Shown here: one piece after another, positions 11,577 through 24,587 of the stretch
How positions within the stretch are numbered: position 1 is the stretch's first letter
Layout: every line of letters starts with the position of its first letter
NCBI GenBank assembly: GCA_030062745.1
Contig: CP099840.1
Span: forward strand, 8,309,432-8,373,431
Source: Capitulum mitella
Lineage: Eukaryota; Arthropoda; Thecostraca; Pollicipedomorpha; Pollicipedidae
DNA length: 64,000 bases
Reading direction: 5' to 3'
Notes under the pieces: generated by a model
What the model was told of the DNA's origin: nothing
The model's input: only the letters and a program-made list of their open reading frames with translations
The model's database searches: none
Translations under genes and position numbers: made by a program

Positions 11577-11837
11577 CAGGGGCGTATGCAGGACTGACAA
11601 TGAGGCGAGGGAACAATTCAAAATTTCCGACTGAAGATCCAGTTCAGTGTTCTGCAAGCGCGAAAAATATGGCGTATAATAACATCGTATATTATCGATC
11701 TGCTTAGCTGCATCCGGCCTACCTGGGACATTCTAATCGTTGGCATGTACTCACATGCATGTTGAGACATGTGAAAAATTTGACAAGGAAGATTTGTGCT
11801 CTCTGTGCCCCCGCCCCTCCCATTGAATACGCCACTG
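11577..11837. mobile_element. MITE-like insert with CAGGGGCGTA-type ends
   Basis: The left end CAGGGGCGTATGCAGG (11,577) matches the reverse complement of the right end, CAGTGGCGTATTCA, finishing at 11,837. The sequence between has no coding capacity. Related end motifs occur elsewhere in the window (13,845; 28,045; 54,731). I could not find a clean target-site duplication, so the exact limits are uncertain. Confidence 0.5.
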
Positions 11838-12699
11838 ATCCACGGCAAAGTCTTTTCAGGACAAAAGTTCGTCTCCCAGAAATAAGTTTATAATGTTTGT
11901 CTCCACGCAAAACGATGGCATACGGAGAGCACCCAGTGTCACACTGGGTTACACTGGGAACCCAGGATTACAAACCGTGTCGGACATGGATGAGGTATAC
12001 TAGATTGTCAACTCTCGTTTCTTTGTGGCCCGGAAAGTTTTTAGTAGTAGTTCCCTTTGAACACCCAAAGCGAGGCGCTTTTGTGGCATCACGGGGTAGT
12101 TGACAAGTAAAACTGGCTTGTTTAACATGGGCGAGATAGGACGTTTCCAGGCATGTAGCCAGGATTTTCCTCGGCGGGGGAGGGTAAATGTCAGATTTGT
12201 CATTGCCACCGGCATATGACAAAATTTTTAGGAAAAGGAGCAATTTTATGTAATTCGCCTCATGTTTAACGCACAGCAAAACATACAATGTTGGCTTTTG
12301 CGACAGATATATATATATATATATATATATATCGATAGTTCTGCAAGTGCTTGTGAAACCTAGAGGATTTTTGGGATCCCAGAGCAGAAATCTAACCGTC
12401 AGGACATGGGAAATCGTTTGAACATAAGAGCTTACCTTTTTCCTGGCACAAACTATTTAAAATGGGGTTTAAATATTATTTCAGCGTGGCTGACACACAG
12501 CTGTAAGCAAATGGACGTTATTTTCTGCAATATGTAATTTTTTAGATGCATATATATCACTGAAATCATTCGTAATTACGCGCACTCTGTTGTAGCTTAC
12601 TTTTGGAGGCGTGCAGCTAATTTGTTATACATTTGGAGGAATTAGGTTGTCATTGCTATGATCCCAGTAATCTCCAGTTATCTGGAGTCGGTTGGCATG
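11838..12699. other. AT-rich intergenic DNA with a (TA)n tract
   Basis: A (TA)n tract lies at 12,307-12,334. A GTAGCCAGGATTTT motif at about 12,155 resembles one end of the MITE family seen elsewhere, but I cannot pair it. Nothing else is recognised. Confidence 0.4.
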
Positions 12700-12739
12700 A
12701 AGAAGGACAAGTGGTTACTTGTCACAGTGCCCTTTAATC

Positions 12740-12987
12740 ATGAGTAACGGGCTTGCGGCCGCCTCGAGGCGTCTGCGAGTCCCGCCCGTCACAGGCGTGT
12801 GACGACAGTCCCGTGGTCGTGTCGGGAAACCTCTCGGCGGCACCGCACCTCTCCGAGCGGCGCGTAACGTCACGAAACAAACCCGACCTCTCGCGGGCCC
12901 CTGTCGAGCGCCACCAGCACTGTGACGCCGGCGTGACGACGTTTCGTGCACGCAGCCGCCGTGTGAAAACCTCAACCCGGTGACAAC
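12740..12987 (+). promoter_or_regulatory. CpG-rich 5' flank / 5' UTR of the LDLRA-protein gene
   Basis: Base composition changes sharply from AT-rich (12,300-12,720) to CpG-rich (12,750-12,985) just before the first coding exon. This is typical of a promoter or 5' UTR. I see no TATA box in it. The transcription start, and any non-coding upstream exon, cannot be fixed from sequence. Confidence 0.5.
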
Positions 12988-13029
12988 ATGTTTCTGAAGC
13001 AGAGCAAAACCACGTACAATGTATACAAG
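12988..13029 (+). CDS. LDLRA mucin-stalk membrane protein, exon 1
   Basis: This is the first of eight coding exons (12,988-13,029; 23,798-23,981; 24,588-24,686; 25,218-25,295; 26,325-27,721; 30,342-30,511; 39,327-39,427; 43,445-43,659) that join in frame to 761 codons plus stop. The ATG is preceded by GACAAC, a good arthropod-type start context. The exon encodes MFLKQSKTTYNVYK and stops at AAG|GTGAGT, a strong donor, in phase 0. The assembled protein has a cytoplasmic N-terminus, one transmembrane helix (about residues 51-74), a Pro/Glu/Ser/Thr/Ala stalk (about 135-600) and two LDLRA modules (651-687 and 725-760). The helix is near the N-terminus with no signal peptide, so a type II orientation is inferred, with the stalk and Ca-binding LDLRA modules outside the cell. 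Function unknown; a lipoprotein, ligand or matrix-binding role would be a guess from LDLRA families. Confidence 0.75.
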
Positions 13030-16000
13030 GTGAGTTTCCTCGAGCTGGGCCGGGGCCGCTTGCTCCGGTCCCAGACATTAGTCACGCTTGCCGTTGTCAC
13101 GCGTCCAGCCTCCTTGGATAGTGGTTAGCTCACGGATGACCCTGGAAACGCGCATCACTCCCGCAAGTCGCGTGTGTTACGAACGTTTTTTTATGGATTT
13201 TTCGTTAGATAGACATACGTGCATGAGAATTTGTTGTCGATAATTGCTCGTCCGCAGGTGAACCTCATTCGGGTTGTTCTTTCCTCACCTCACGTACGCA
13301 TATATGTGGGATAAAATGAACGTAGGAGTCGTTGCCATTGAAAAACCGTGAGTTGTTTATTACAGATGATTTTCATTGTTCGTTCAAAGTTATCATTGTT
13401 CTTTGTGCGAGTGTTTTCAAACTTGACAGAGTCAGAACCATTTTTGTTTTGGATAACGTCTTTTCGTTCAAAACCGTAGAGCTAATGTCAAAATTATCCA
13501 AAACTGATAAGGTCGCCGTAATCCAATTAATCTATGGGCAGCTACATGTATGATTGGGATCATGGCTCACGGGGAGCCACGGTTTCCATCTATCCACCTG
13601 TAAAACTGTCCCTCAGCACCACAATTTCTGCGCGACACTTTGCACACGCAATTTACATTTTTTTAGATTCGCATGATGAGAATTTAATCCTATTCCCGGC
13701 ATGGGGGGCCGAATCCGCCCCCCCCTCGGATTTTTTGCTTGCCAATTCCAGGCTTTTTAACGCAGCTTCACGAAACTTGGTGACTTTTCCTAGCTATTCT
13801 TTCTACGTGCTGTGACAAAATTTCAAAATTCTGTTTTGCTCAGGGGCGGAGCCAGGCAACGTTTTTGGGAGGCACCTCATGCCATTTTTGGCCATGTTAA
13901 GGGTAAAATGTAAATGTCTGCCAAAAACAGAGTGTTAAAGCTAGAACTTAAAACTTTATATGGATGTATAGCTTAATAGTTTGGCAATGTGCGGATATAA
14001 TTTTGTTTATCTAAGGTTATTTTACAAGGTCAGGTCAAGGTCAAAGGTCAAAATTGTTTTTTTTCGCTATAATTTCGGTGCCATTTTTTCAAATGCCAAA
14101 CCCGGAATATATGTGACGCAGAAGGATGCCCTCTACTTGTGTACCAAATTTCAGCTTGATATCGGGTCGGGTCACGGAGATATGACCTAAAATGTCAGTG
14201 CGCGTACCCTATATCACAATAGCCAAAAAATGAAATTTTTGAAATAGAGTGAATTCAAATGATTGAAAACGTTTACAGATAATATTAAATGCACACGAGA
14301 TCATTCCAAGTGACCCCAAGGTCACTGGAGGTCATTTAAGGTCAAATGTCACAAGTTGATCTGAGAAACGTGTGACCGTGACAGTTCCCCCTTTTTCATG
14401 TCCCTGGCACCGCCTATGCTAACATTATGCAAACATTGTAATGCGATTTGTACTTCTTTAGTATAACATGACTAGCAGAAGCCAAAAAAGGGTGTTTGCC
14501 TTTTTTGTTCATTCAGTTGTTAGAAAACTAATCCTCCTATTTTTGAAACCCTGTGAACGCCCACGAATTTTCTCAAAATTTCGGATTTGCGGACCCATGG
14601 TAAAAGCCCTATTCATAATCTCTCGATTGATGCCAGTTTCATCGAAATCGGTCCATAAACAACGGAATTATAAGAAGTCCAAAAGTACCCCCCATTTTGA
14701 TCTTTTTGCCCCCCCCCCGTATCCACAAATTTCGAAATTTTGGAAATTTCTTTTTAGAAAAGTGTAGTTCATGTCACGGCGAATCGATTGCTGTTTGTTG
14801 CGATGAAATCGGACAAGTAGTTCTCGAGATCTCAGGGGGGCCGAATCCGCCCCCCCCCCCTGCCGGGAATCGACCATACCGTCGAGCCCTCCGGGAATAG
14901 GGTTAATATCCAAAAATGAACGGAGGCGATCTCAGAAGAGGAAAAAAATGGTAAAATCGCCGACTTGGCGAGTCTTTAAACTCCGAACTTCTGAAACAAA
15001 CTCAGAAAAGTCCTATCGGGTGAAACTCTACGCAAAAGCTCTGCAACGTGCTGAGTATGTTGAGCGCCATCTGTCGTATAAAAATGCCCTCCGGCCGATG
15101 TGTCGGTGCGGTCGGCCGCCCGCAGCGGCTCTGTCCGCCGGCCGCCGGCCGCGCCGCTGTCCGCCATTTTGTGGGCGTCGGCAGCGGCGCGGCGGAATGG
15201 GCCGCCTCACGCAGCCGCCGACAGCCGGCCCACGACGCGCTCCGCCATGGTGAACCGTCGCATCGGCTCGAGCGCCGGACCGCCGGACGGCAGTGGATGG
15301 CAGGCTGTGCAGAGATGTGATCGGAGACGTCAGCAATGACATGCTCACGGCTCTTGCTCTGCTTTTTCCAAAATTGGAAGATGAGCTTATTCTTTATTCG
15401 CTGCACACTAAATGACGCATTCTGATCACATGCGTTTAGGAGAGCGAAGTGGCATCCTGTTATTGGTACTTAATTCCTGTTACCGGGATATTCCCTTTCT
15501 AAGCCCGTAAACACTCACAAAAACACAAGAACGGAATCAGTTAGAACTACTTGCCGTTGTCTACCGCAACTGTTTTAAATGCCGAATTACCTACTCAAAA
15601 CTTTTCGAGTTAAAAACTTTCTTAAGCCGTAAGTACTTGTTCCGCAAAACATAGCAGTCTTTCATGGATGGCTTAGCTACCGATGGTGTAAACGAGAGCA
15701 AAAAAATGTGTTCAGGTGGCTTATTTTTCTAAATTTGTAAAGCTGCGATATCCTGCACCGCAAGCCTGGTAGCTTCGGACCTGTCAGCGCTTCAAGTCCA
15801 GGAACGATTGGCGTCCTTGGAAAACGGTTTTGAACGGTGGGAGCGTGCGTCCAGTGTCACACAGCCTGCCGAATACAGAGCGAGCGGAGTCTGTGTTGCC
15901 TTTGGCCGGTATGATAAGAGCCTGTCGCGGCCCGCTGAGGTAGCCCAGTCATCCGCAGCGGCTGCAGCTGCCTTTCATTGCACGACGTGGACGCGGCGGA

Positions 16001-16264
16001 TAGGCAGCGGATCTTCCGGTGGGGTGGGGAACATTATCCTGCTGCATGTGCAGACCCGACTGGCCCGGCTTTGAACCTGCAGGTGTTCCCGGAGGCGAAG
16101 TCAAATAATGTCGTCACCACTAAGCATTCTGGTGGGTACAGTGGCAGTGAATAGGCCGTAAATCACTGTGCCTTTGTCCATCACGAAGCCTGCCGAGTGA
16201 TCGGGCAGCGTTTTCCTGCAGGACGGGAAGGGAGCCGGAGCCGTTCCGACGACGACCTTTGTGC

Positions 16265-16444
16265 GGTCTGTCGGTACAAGCCCGGCGTGAGAGGACCTGG
16301 CGGCCAGGCTAGATCTCTCACTGCCTACTGTCGGCACAAGCGCGGCGTGGGAAGACCCGGCGGCCAGGCTAGATCTCTCACTGCCTACTGTCGGCACGAG
16401 CCCGGCGTGGGAAGACCCGGCGGCCAGGGTGGCGGGTGCCGCCT
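16265..16444 (+). repeat. 60-bp tandem repeat, three copies
   Basis: The unit containing GGCGGCCAGG(C/G)T and AGATCTCTCACTGCCTACTG recurs with an exact 60-bp period (for example GGCGGCCAGG at 16,300, 16,360 and 16,420). A few substitutions separate the copies. Confidence 0.9.
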
Positions 16445-18100
16445 GGCAGCGGCCACGGACACGTCGGCCGTCCGCTCTAATGTGACCTTGTTCGTGGCAG
16501 GTAATGGATGACTCTCAGTTTCGGCCGTATGCCGGCGAGAATTACTCAGCGTCCCAAGGACCTCGTGCTGGGCGAGCCGCTCGCGGCCGGACGCTGTTTG
16601 AATTCAGCCCGGACGCCCCGGCGCCCTGTTTTACCGGGCTCGGCTCCGCAGGCAGGAGTCTGTCCTTGCTGCCAGATTGCTCACAGAAGCACGCGGCGTG
16701 TGAGCGATCACCCCGCTAGCTAACTGGGACGTAAGAAATCGCGCCGGCGGACAAGGGGTGTCAGTTGGGCGGAGATACACGCGTAAATAGGAGATCCTGA
16801 CCCATGCGACTGCCACGAGCATGACATTCTGTGTATACCATCTGATGTGCAACGTTTGTTGACGCTGCTTTGGCAAGACTGAATCAGATTATGCGGGCGC
16901 TTAGCAACGTTCCACTCTTTCTTCCTGACATGAGCGTAGGTGCGGTCGCACTGTTCACCTTCTGTGGCAAAACTGGCGAGCCGCGGAAGGATGTGAAAGC
17001 GCCGAATGGCAGACTGCATTAAAAGCTTCGGCAGGAGGCGGCCGGACGGCGAAACCTGGCGAGCCGGACGGTGAGCGTGCCGGCGCCGTCCGGCAGCCGT
17101 TGACCCCGTCCGCCGCCGCTGCGGACGCGAGGCGGCGCGTTCTCACAATCAGCAGGCGACGGCCGGCGCTCGACCGTCTTTGTGGGCCGCCGCCGGAGCG
17201 GAACAACGCAGCGCGCCCGTCCCTCCGACCCCTCCGGACGAGTCGTCCCCTCCGGTCCCGGCAGCACGGGGAGAGGGCATCCGCCGTCGTGCGTCGACAC
17301 GTGTCAGACTGTCTCCGGCGGCCGACCTAAGCCCCAGCTGCGTTGGTTCTGAGCGTTAAGTCCAGCTGGAAGAACTGCGTGATGCAACTCAGGCGCCCAC
17401 GTGCGGAGCCCGCCGCCGGAGGGGCCGGTGCGTGGTGAGTCACGCCGCGCCATCCGGGGGGCTGCGCTGATGTCCGGCGGTGCGTCACCGGGCGGACTTT
17501 TTCCCGCCGCGCCCAGCGGGGGCCAGTCAAGGTCAAGCACGGGGTGACGGAGAAAGCCCGCGGACCACGGCCCGCGCGACGCTGGGCTGCCCAATGTTTA
17601 AAGAGGGCGCGCCATCAAACCGCGTTTTGTTTGTGCGAGCTAACAGGTACTTGGAAGAGCACCAACAAACCGCTTAGAAAATGGTACTCCTGACCGTTCT
17701 TTTTTCCGTCGTGCAGGATATGGCCTTCGTAGCGAAAACTATTACCGGAATGTTAAATTCGCACTTTACACTCCGAGGAATCTGTCAGCCTTCACGTTAC
17801 TCACGACACGCGACGCGATTTATCGTTGAGGTTTAATGGTATCCGCGATTGCAAAGCTCACGGGTTCCGGACAGTGAAATCGCTAGCCGTGTAATCGCGG
17901 TTTAGTTGGGTGTCGTGCATCAGTGGCGACATTGACGTGACGCTGCCAGACATATGGTCCGTTCGTGCGTGTCTTCCGCGAGCTCTCAAGGTCGGCCAGC
18001 ACCTGCCGTTCCGGTTGCTGGAGGCGGGGTCGTGGCGTAGCGTTTCTGGGCAGGTTCGGGGCGGGGGCGGCGCGTGTGACGGTGCGCTGGCGGCTAGGCC

Positions 18101-18310
18101 GACAGCGGGGTCGTCCAGGCGCCACCTGCCGGACTCGGATCCAGCTCAGCACTGCCGCCGCGCGACCTCGCGCGCTCATGAGATGAGTCGTTCTGGCGCT
18201 TCGCCGACAGCGGGGTCGTCCAGGCGCCACCTGCCGGACTCGGATCCAGCTCAGCACTGCCGCCGCGCGACCTCGCGCGCTCATGAGATGAGTCGTTCTG
18301 GCGCTTCTCA
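18101..18310 (+). repeat. 105-bp tandem duplication, two essentially identical copies
   Basis: Positions 18,101-18,205 and 18,206-18,310 begin GACAGCGGGGTCGTCC and match base for base almost throughout by eye. The high identity implies a recent duplication, or an assembly duplication. Confidence 0.9.
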
Positions 18311-18455
18311 TCACAGAGCCAGGGAGGACTCGAGCTCCGCGCCGCGCCGTCTCTATCTCGAAATCGTGGTTCGTCTCGTTTGAAAGGCGCGTATAGGGCT
18401 TCTTCCTCAAAGAACGTCTATTGTCCACCGTCCACAATCGACTGAGGTGATACAA

Positions 18456-18590
18456 GACGGGCCTGAGCCTCCACGCCTGCCGCGCGCCCCCCCCCCCCGC
18501 TCAGCGCGGCCGACAAGGCGGGCCTGAGCCCCCACGCCTGCCGCGCGCCTCCCGGCCCTCCCCCCCCCGTTCAGCGCGGCGGCGGCGGGC
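18456..18590 (+). repeat. About 62-bp tandem duplication with poly-C
   Basis: GGGCCTGAGCC(T/C)CCACGCC is found at about 18,460 and again at about 18,521. Each copy is followed by CCGCGCGCC, a poly-C run and CAGCGCGGC. Confidence 0.75.
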
Positions 18591-20230
18591 GGCCCTCGCC
18601 CGCAGCCGGTGCCGCGGACGAGGTGAGCGGGCCGAGGCCGCCCGGTCGGCCGGACTAGACCGGCCGCGCCGCCAGAGCCGCTGGAACCGCGTCCGTCCGT
18701 TCGGCGCGGCGCCGACGTGGACTCGCTGGTCGGGCAGCACGTCGTGGATAGGCGCGGGAAGGTGTCGTTCTGAATCGTGGACTTTGTCTCAAGATGCCGG
18801 CCCGCCGCGCATATCTGCAGAGCATTGTAAAACCAGCGCTCAGAAAACAGGCGACGCACAGATTCCTGAGAGGAGAACGAAATCGCACCGCATCAAGCAA
18901 CAACCTGAAATTCACGAGCCGGGCGGGTGGGACGTTATCAGTCCCAGATCTCCGACCCACGTGTGTGCATACCACTGAGCCCCGCTCCCGGGCCCCTGCG
19001 CCATCGGACCACTGCGCTCGACCCAGGCGGCTGAGTATAGCCCCAGGACACCGAATGGCACCCCAGGTCAGTGAACGTCTCCCAGGTTGCTGACCTGACC
19101 CCGGGCCCGGCGAACGAACCTGCCGGTCCCATTATCGCACAGGACATCCGTCGATGCCTGTGCTGCAGCCGCCAGTCCGGGTCGTTGAGGCTTGAGAGCT
19201 TTTGTTTGTTTCCGGTCGTGGTCTGGTAGGCCGTGATCTGCCTGCCTGGCTGGCGAGAGCGGTGAGTTTCGGTCATGACGTCACGGACATTATGCAATTT
19301 GCCGATCCAAGGACGGGGCCGGGCCGGGCCGGGCGATACGGAATGCAGGAATCTGCACGACGTGTGCACGAATCGTGTGCCAGTGGGCTGCAACCTGCAC
19401 TACACAGGCCTCTCGCTTTCGTTTGTCGTGGAGATGGCTATGGACTGCTCAACACGATTCCCCTATTAATGAAGCAATGACCCAGCACTTTTGGCAGCCG
19501 ACTGTCGTTTAAAAGTCGGCATGACTCATGCCATCTCCTGAATCAGGCTGTTTTTCCGTCGTGACATACGTTGCGTACGGTCCGGAACAGTGAAGAGTTT
19601 TATTCTCCGCAACGTTGCATCCGGCGTGATGGTTTGCAGAACCGGCGACGCTGGATACTGCGTCCCTTCTCAAGTCCGCAGCAATAGGTGGAGTCCAGCA
19701 TAGGCTGTTCCCGCCTTGGCGTCGTCTGTGTACCGTTGAATGGTTGTCTGACCTTCGTGGCCGGCGTTCCCCGTGCCACCAGGCGTGGATGCCGTTATCT
19801 GCCTCCAGCAGCGCGAATGGTCACGTGGCTCGCACCGTGTCGAAGTCACTCCGACGGAACAAACTCTCCCGCCACCCTCCCTGGGGCTTCGTGTCGCAAC
19901 AGGCGCAGCCGGGGCGTCCACCGACAGCTGGCAGCAGCGTTCGGCTTCGCGCCGCTGCGGCCGCCCGTGCGGCGCGGGGGCTGCAGCGTCACCGCGGCCT
20001 AACGGATAGCGGCTGCCCGGTCGGCACGCTGCCGGTGTTTGCGGTTCGTGACGCGTCAGTCAGGGCGGCCGGCATGGCTCGCGTGCGAGCGCTGCCCGAC
20101 TGCCATGCGCGTCACGAGCTGGCGACGCTCGTGTGAGCTTCGAGCCCGCGAGCTAGCGCGTCACGCTGTGCTGAGAGCCAGGCCGAGGTCTGGTCATCAC
20201 AGACATTACCGCGTGTTCTGTCCCTCTCCC

Positions 20231-20350
<120 letters not shown>

Positions 20351-20579
20351 TTGGCTGCTGCCCGGCCGCCGTGAGGGAGGGCGGCTGAGCTCTCTCACGG
20401 CTAATGACCGCCCGGGGCGAAAGCTGCGATCAGCTGGTGTCCGTTTCACCGACGAGACGCCCACAGGACGGTCCGGTCCGCGGTCCCGGCCGCCACCGCC
20501 CCCGCCGCCGCCGCCGCCTTGGCTTTTTTGCACGTCCGACGCCGCCGTTGCTGCCGCGCCGCCGCCGCCCAACACACGG

Positions 20580-20815
20580 GCCGTATCAGGCCCAGCCCCG
20601 AGCCGGGCAGAGCTAGACCCAGACCCAAGCCAGACCGGGCCGAGCCGGACCGGACCGAACTGGGACGGGGCAGAGCCAGACCCAGACCCGAGCCAAGCCG
20701 GGCCGAACCGGGTCGGGACGGGGCAGAGCCAGACCCAGACCCGAGCTGAGCCGGGCGAGTCGAGCGAGTCAAGCGGGGGCAGGGCAGTGCCAGATTCAGA
20801 TCCAGGCTCGGCCGG
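20580..20815 (+). repeat. Degenerate GAGCC / CAGACCCAGACC short repeats
   Basis: Units such as AGCCAGACCCAGACCCGAGC recur between about 20,610 and 20,745 with GAGCCGGGCCG spacers. The 274-residue antisense frame across it is low-complexity Pro/Gly/Ser sequence and I do not treat it as a gene. Confidence 0.7.
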
Positions 20816-23104
20816 GTCGCGGTAAGCTCTTACGACGGCCCAACAGGCCGCGGGGCGGGCTGGCGGCGACCGAGGCGGCGCCTGCGCGAACTGGAGCGAT
20901 CGGCCAGCGTCGGAGCGGATGACAAATTGGGCCGAAACAGGCGGCGGCGCGTGGGAGCCGTCGCCGGAGGTTTCCACGTCCGGCGCTGGCGGTCGGCCCG
21001 CCGGTCGTCGGTCCGGCCGCCGACAATGAGGTGCGTGGCCTACATGAGAGCGTTTCTATGGAGCCATTACCGCCGCCTGACTGGTCGCGGTGACCGGGGA
21101 AAACTCGGTATGGATCGCGATGCGTATAATTAGGCCGCGGGCCTGTATCTTTCAACGAAATTTCGTTCCAGGCGCCTCGGCCAGTGACATACTCGGCTTG
21201 CCCGTGCAGGTCCGAGTCGCAGTTTCCATACGAAGTTCCCACTCGGCTGCGAGGTTGGCGCGCGGCCGCTCTATCCTCGGCTTACCCGTGATCGCGTCGT
21301 GGCGTGTGTTCGATTCATTCGAAACACGGGCACGCTCTCGGAGTGTTTCACGTCTCACAACGGCGTGGTATGAATCTGATTTGTGATGTAAACGTGATTT
21401 TCGGTCCTGCAGAGCGGGTTAACAGGCGATCGTTAGAGAGGTCGTCGGCGCGTGACGCTGGCGGGGTCGCTCTCGGCCGTCACGGTCGTGACGCGGAGGA
21501 AGGCTGCAGCCGCGTGACGCCCGCGGTCGGGCCACACCCAGAAGCCTCTGTTTCCTGATAGGCGCCGACTTCCCCGGGCTGTGACTGCGCGGCGTCCGGA
21601 CCGCAGCTGCGAAGCGAATGACTTCCATCATCGCCACCCGGCCACTACGGCCCGTGCACTCATGTGGCGAAGAAAATACGGGGCCTGTGTCAGAGGTTGT
21701 ACCAGAAGGCTGTTGCTCAATGTTGTTCTTACCATGTAACGAACAATTCATATGCTCTCAGTAAGCGAAAACTAGCGAGAATCGCCAACAAGTCCTGTCA
21801 CGCCTTGGGATTTCGCACTGGTCGGGTATCTTTTCATTGAATCTCTTCAGTCAAGAATGGAGTGTAGTTTTAGCCTCACGAAGCACGTCATGGCTGTCGC
21901 TACGGACGGGCTTTTCTTTGAAATAACTTCGATTTTGAAGGAGCCGAGTGATTCGATCACAGCGCTGTGGTAATCACTTGCAGCGCCACAAGGCTTAACA
22001 TCAACGGAAGACTCTTAAACAGCAAACCGAGAAGCGCCGGGTCAGTGTCGTGAACTGTCGCGTGCTGTGATGTCATCCGTGACGTCACCAGCGCCGATTG
22101 TGCCGGTGGGTAGCGGGCACGGTGTAGGAGCCGGGTGTTCGGTCGAAATTGGCCGGAAATGGTCGTCACGTGCCACGGGCGGATACGCCACGGGCTTCCA
22201 GGCGCTGGTGTCCGCCGTAGCCGACCGCGTCTCCGTTCCCTGGAATCTCGCTTAGAAGGCAAGCCCATGCGAAAACCGGAGTTTCGTCCGCCATCAGTGC
22301 TCAGCCCGATTTTTTCGGACAGCGGAAGAACGTGACCACTGAAAGTGTCACCCGGCTTAAACGGCACGTGTTGTGCTGGGGTTCGGTTGGGGGGGAACGG
22401 CACTGTGGATGTGAGCTCGGATTTGAGCGAGATCCCGTGATTAGCATGGGCGTGGTCCTTTGATTCAATCTACTGGAAAAAGTAGCCGGCCATGAAATGA
22501 GGCTGCTCTTGCACCGTATTAGCGGTGTAGGTGAAACAATGTCTTTTCTGTCACATATGAAAGTGAATGCTCTTAACCACGGATTGGCAGCACTCGAGAC
22601 TCCTGATGTCGGTGAGGTACGGACTTCTCTGGGCAGAGCTGTGCGCCCGATTCCGGTTCTCGTTTTCTCCTCCGTGGCCGTTTTAATGGCCAGCTGACTA
22701 GGCGAACTGGTTACGAATCGGCGGTCCCATGGTTTCACGGCTCATCAGCGCCGCCGAGCCGGTGGCACCCGGCCCGACGTGCACGCTTTCTTCAGCTCGG
22801 CGGCAGCCAGATGTGCGAGTGGTGTCCGGCCGGCGTCGGCCAGAGGCGGCCGGCGGCTGCGTCTTCTCGACCCTCTCGGTTCGGATTGGCGGCGCTGCTG
22901 CAGCTGATGTCACGAGTGTGCCGCTGCTCCGCTGGGTAGCGGTACGCGAGCCGTTCTCGCTACCGGCTCCTCAGTCGTGTCGCCTCATCGCCCTCCAGTG
23001 CTAACGGGAGAGGAGCGAAGAAAAGGAGAAAAGAGACCGGAAATGACACCTAGGAAAAGGATATGGAAGAAGAGAGAAAAAAGAGTGAGAGAGAAAGAGA
23101 GAGA

Positions 23105-23352
<248 letters not shown>

Positions 23353-23480
23353 GGGAGAGAAACATATTGTCTGTTTACCATGTAACCATGAATCAAGTAT
23401 GATTTTAAAGCCAGAAGTGGTCTGTGTCCTGTGGACCGGCCCTCCTCCTCTTCTGTCACATCCTCTCGTCCTCTCACCAG

Positions 23481-23540
23481 ATTGTGTCTCACGCTGGCCT
23501 GTATGGGGTTGACCTGGAGCCGTCTGTGTACTTTGGATAA
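23481..23540 (+). pseudogene. Decayed copy 1 of exon 2 start, with intact acceptor
   Basis: After a pyrimidine-rich acceptor ending CTCTCACCAG, the sequence in phase 0 reads IVSHAGLYGVDLEP, almost the same as the true exon 2 start TASHAGLYGVDLEP. It then reads SVYFG and a stop. The downstream words AAGCCCTCACA also recur after copy 2. If spliced from exon 1, the product would end after about 33 residues. It is either a pseudoexon or a regulatory poison exon. Confidence 0.8.
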
Positions 23541-23546
23541 GCCCTC

Positions 23547-23710
<164 letters not shown>

Positions 23711-23711
23711 G

Positions 23712-23760
23712 ACGGCGTCTCATGCTGAACGGTAAGGGACGGGCCTGGAGCCGTCTGCAG
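23712..23760 (+). pseudogene. Decayed copy 2 of exon 2 start
   Basis: After CACCAG the sequence starts ACGGCGTCTCATGCTG, matching the true exon at 23,798 (ACGGCGTCTCACGCTG). It then diverges, and in phase 0 it reads TASHAER and a stop. GGCCTGGAGCCGTCTG follows as in copy 1. A GTAAGG donor-like word lies at 23,732, so a 20-bp micro-exon is possible in principle. Confidence 0.75.
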
Positions 23761-23797
23761 ATCAGCCCTCACACCCACGCTCTTTCTCCCTCTCCAG

Positions 23798-23981
23798 ACG
23801 GCGTCTCACGCTGGCCTGTACGGGGTCGACCTGGAGCCGGATCCTCGCTACCAGCGTTGCTGTTCGAACGTGTTCCGGCCGGGCCGCGTGGTCCGCGACT
23901 GCTGCCTCGGCCTCGTCGTCCTGCTGGTCATCGCCATCGTAATCGGCGCCTTGTTCCTTTTGGTGTTCTTTGTTCTTAAAG
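23798..23981 (+). CDS. LDLRA mucin-stalk membrane protein, exon 2 (transmembrane)
   Basis: The acceptor TCTTTCTCCCTCTCCAG precedes the exon and the donor AAAG|GTGAGTGT follows it. The length of 184 bp takes phase 0 to phase 1. It encodes residues 15-75 and the first base of codon 76. Residues 35-36 and 49-50 are cysteine pairs (RCC and DCC) flanking FRPGRVVR, a basic juxtamembrane stretch. Residues 51-74 (LGLVVLLVIAIVIGALFLLV and four more hydrophobics) form one transmembrane helix. The basic, cysteine-containing side being N-terminal favours a cytoplasmic N-terminus, and the cysteines next to the helix could be palmitoylated. Two degenerate copies of the exon start lie just upstream. Confidence 0.85.
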
Positions 23982-24587
23982 GTGAGTGTGTGGAAGGGAG
24001 GGGAGGGAGTGAGGGGTAGGAGGTGGTAAGTCGTGTGCCGGCCTGTTTTTGTGGTGCGAAGTGTGGGCATTGTTCGCGCTCTTTGTCAGCGCCTGACGTT
24101 ATATGACGGATAACTGGGGAGTTGTTGTTCGGGCAGCCTAGGCACGTCTGCTGCGGTAACCCGCGTGTAGCACCGCAGAGTTAACCGGCTTAGGCTGTTG
24201 GCGTAATCCTAACATTTAGACTCGGCTTGCCGGCCCTGTGTCTGTCGACGTGCTGTTCTGAAAATTCTTCGCAGCCAGAAGTGGAGGCGGAAACATCGTA
24301 AATGTTGCGCCGGCGACCAGAAAGGACTCGCGTTTGTTTGACCGCATTTACCACAAGATTCTCCCTCAGCGACACATACCGGGTCAGAACATCTCACCAC
24401 CGTGCCCGCACGGACTGACTTACAATGCGCCAGTACCTTCGACTCGACCGCAGCACAGGGTAGTTGTAATCAGTCTCGTCACCCTTCACACGACCGTGCG
24501 TCATATTGACTCACAATGTCCCAGCGTGGTTGCGATGCTGTTGCGGTACCGGCTTGTAATTTGTGACCACGTGTCGTCATGCCTCAG
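23982..24587 (+). other. Intron 2
   Basis: This is a phase 1 intron, starting GTGAGTGTG and ending GTCATGCCTCAG. Nothing else is recognised in it. Confidence 0.75.
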
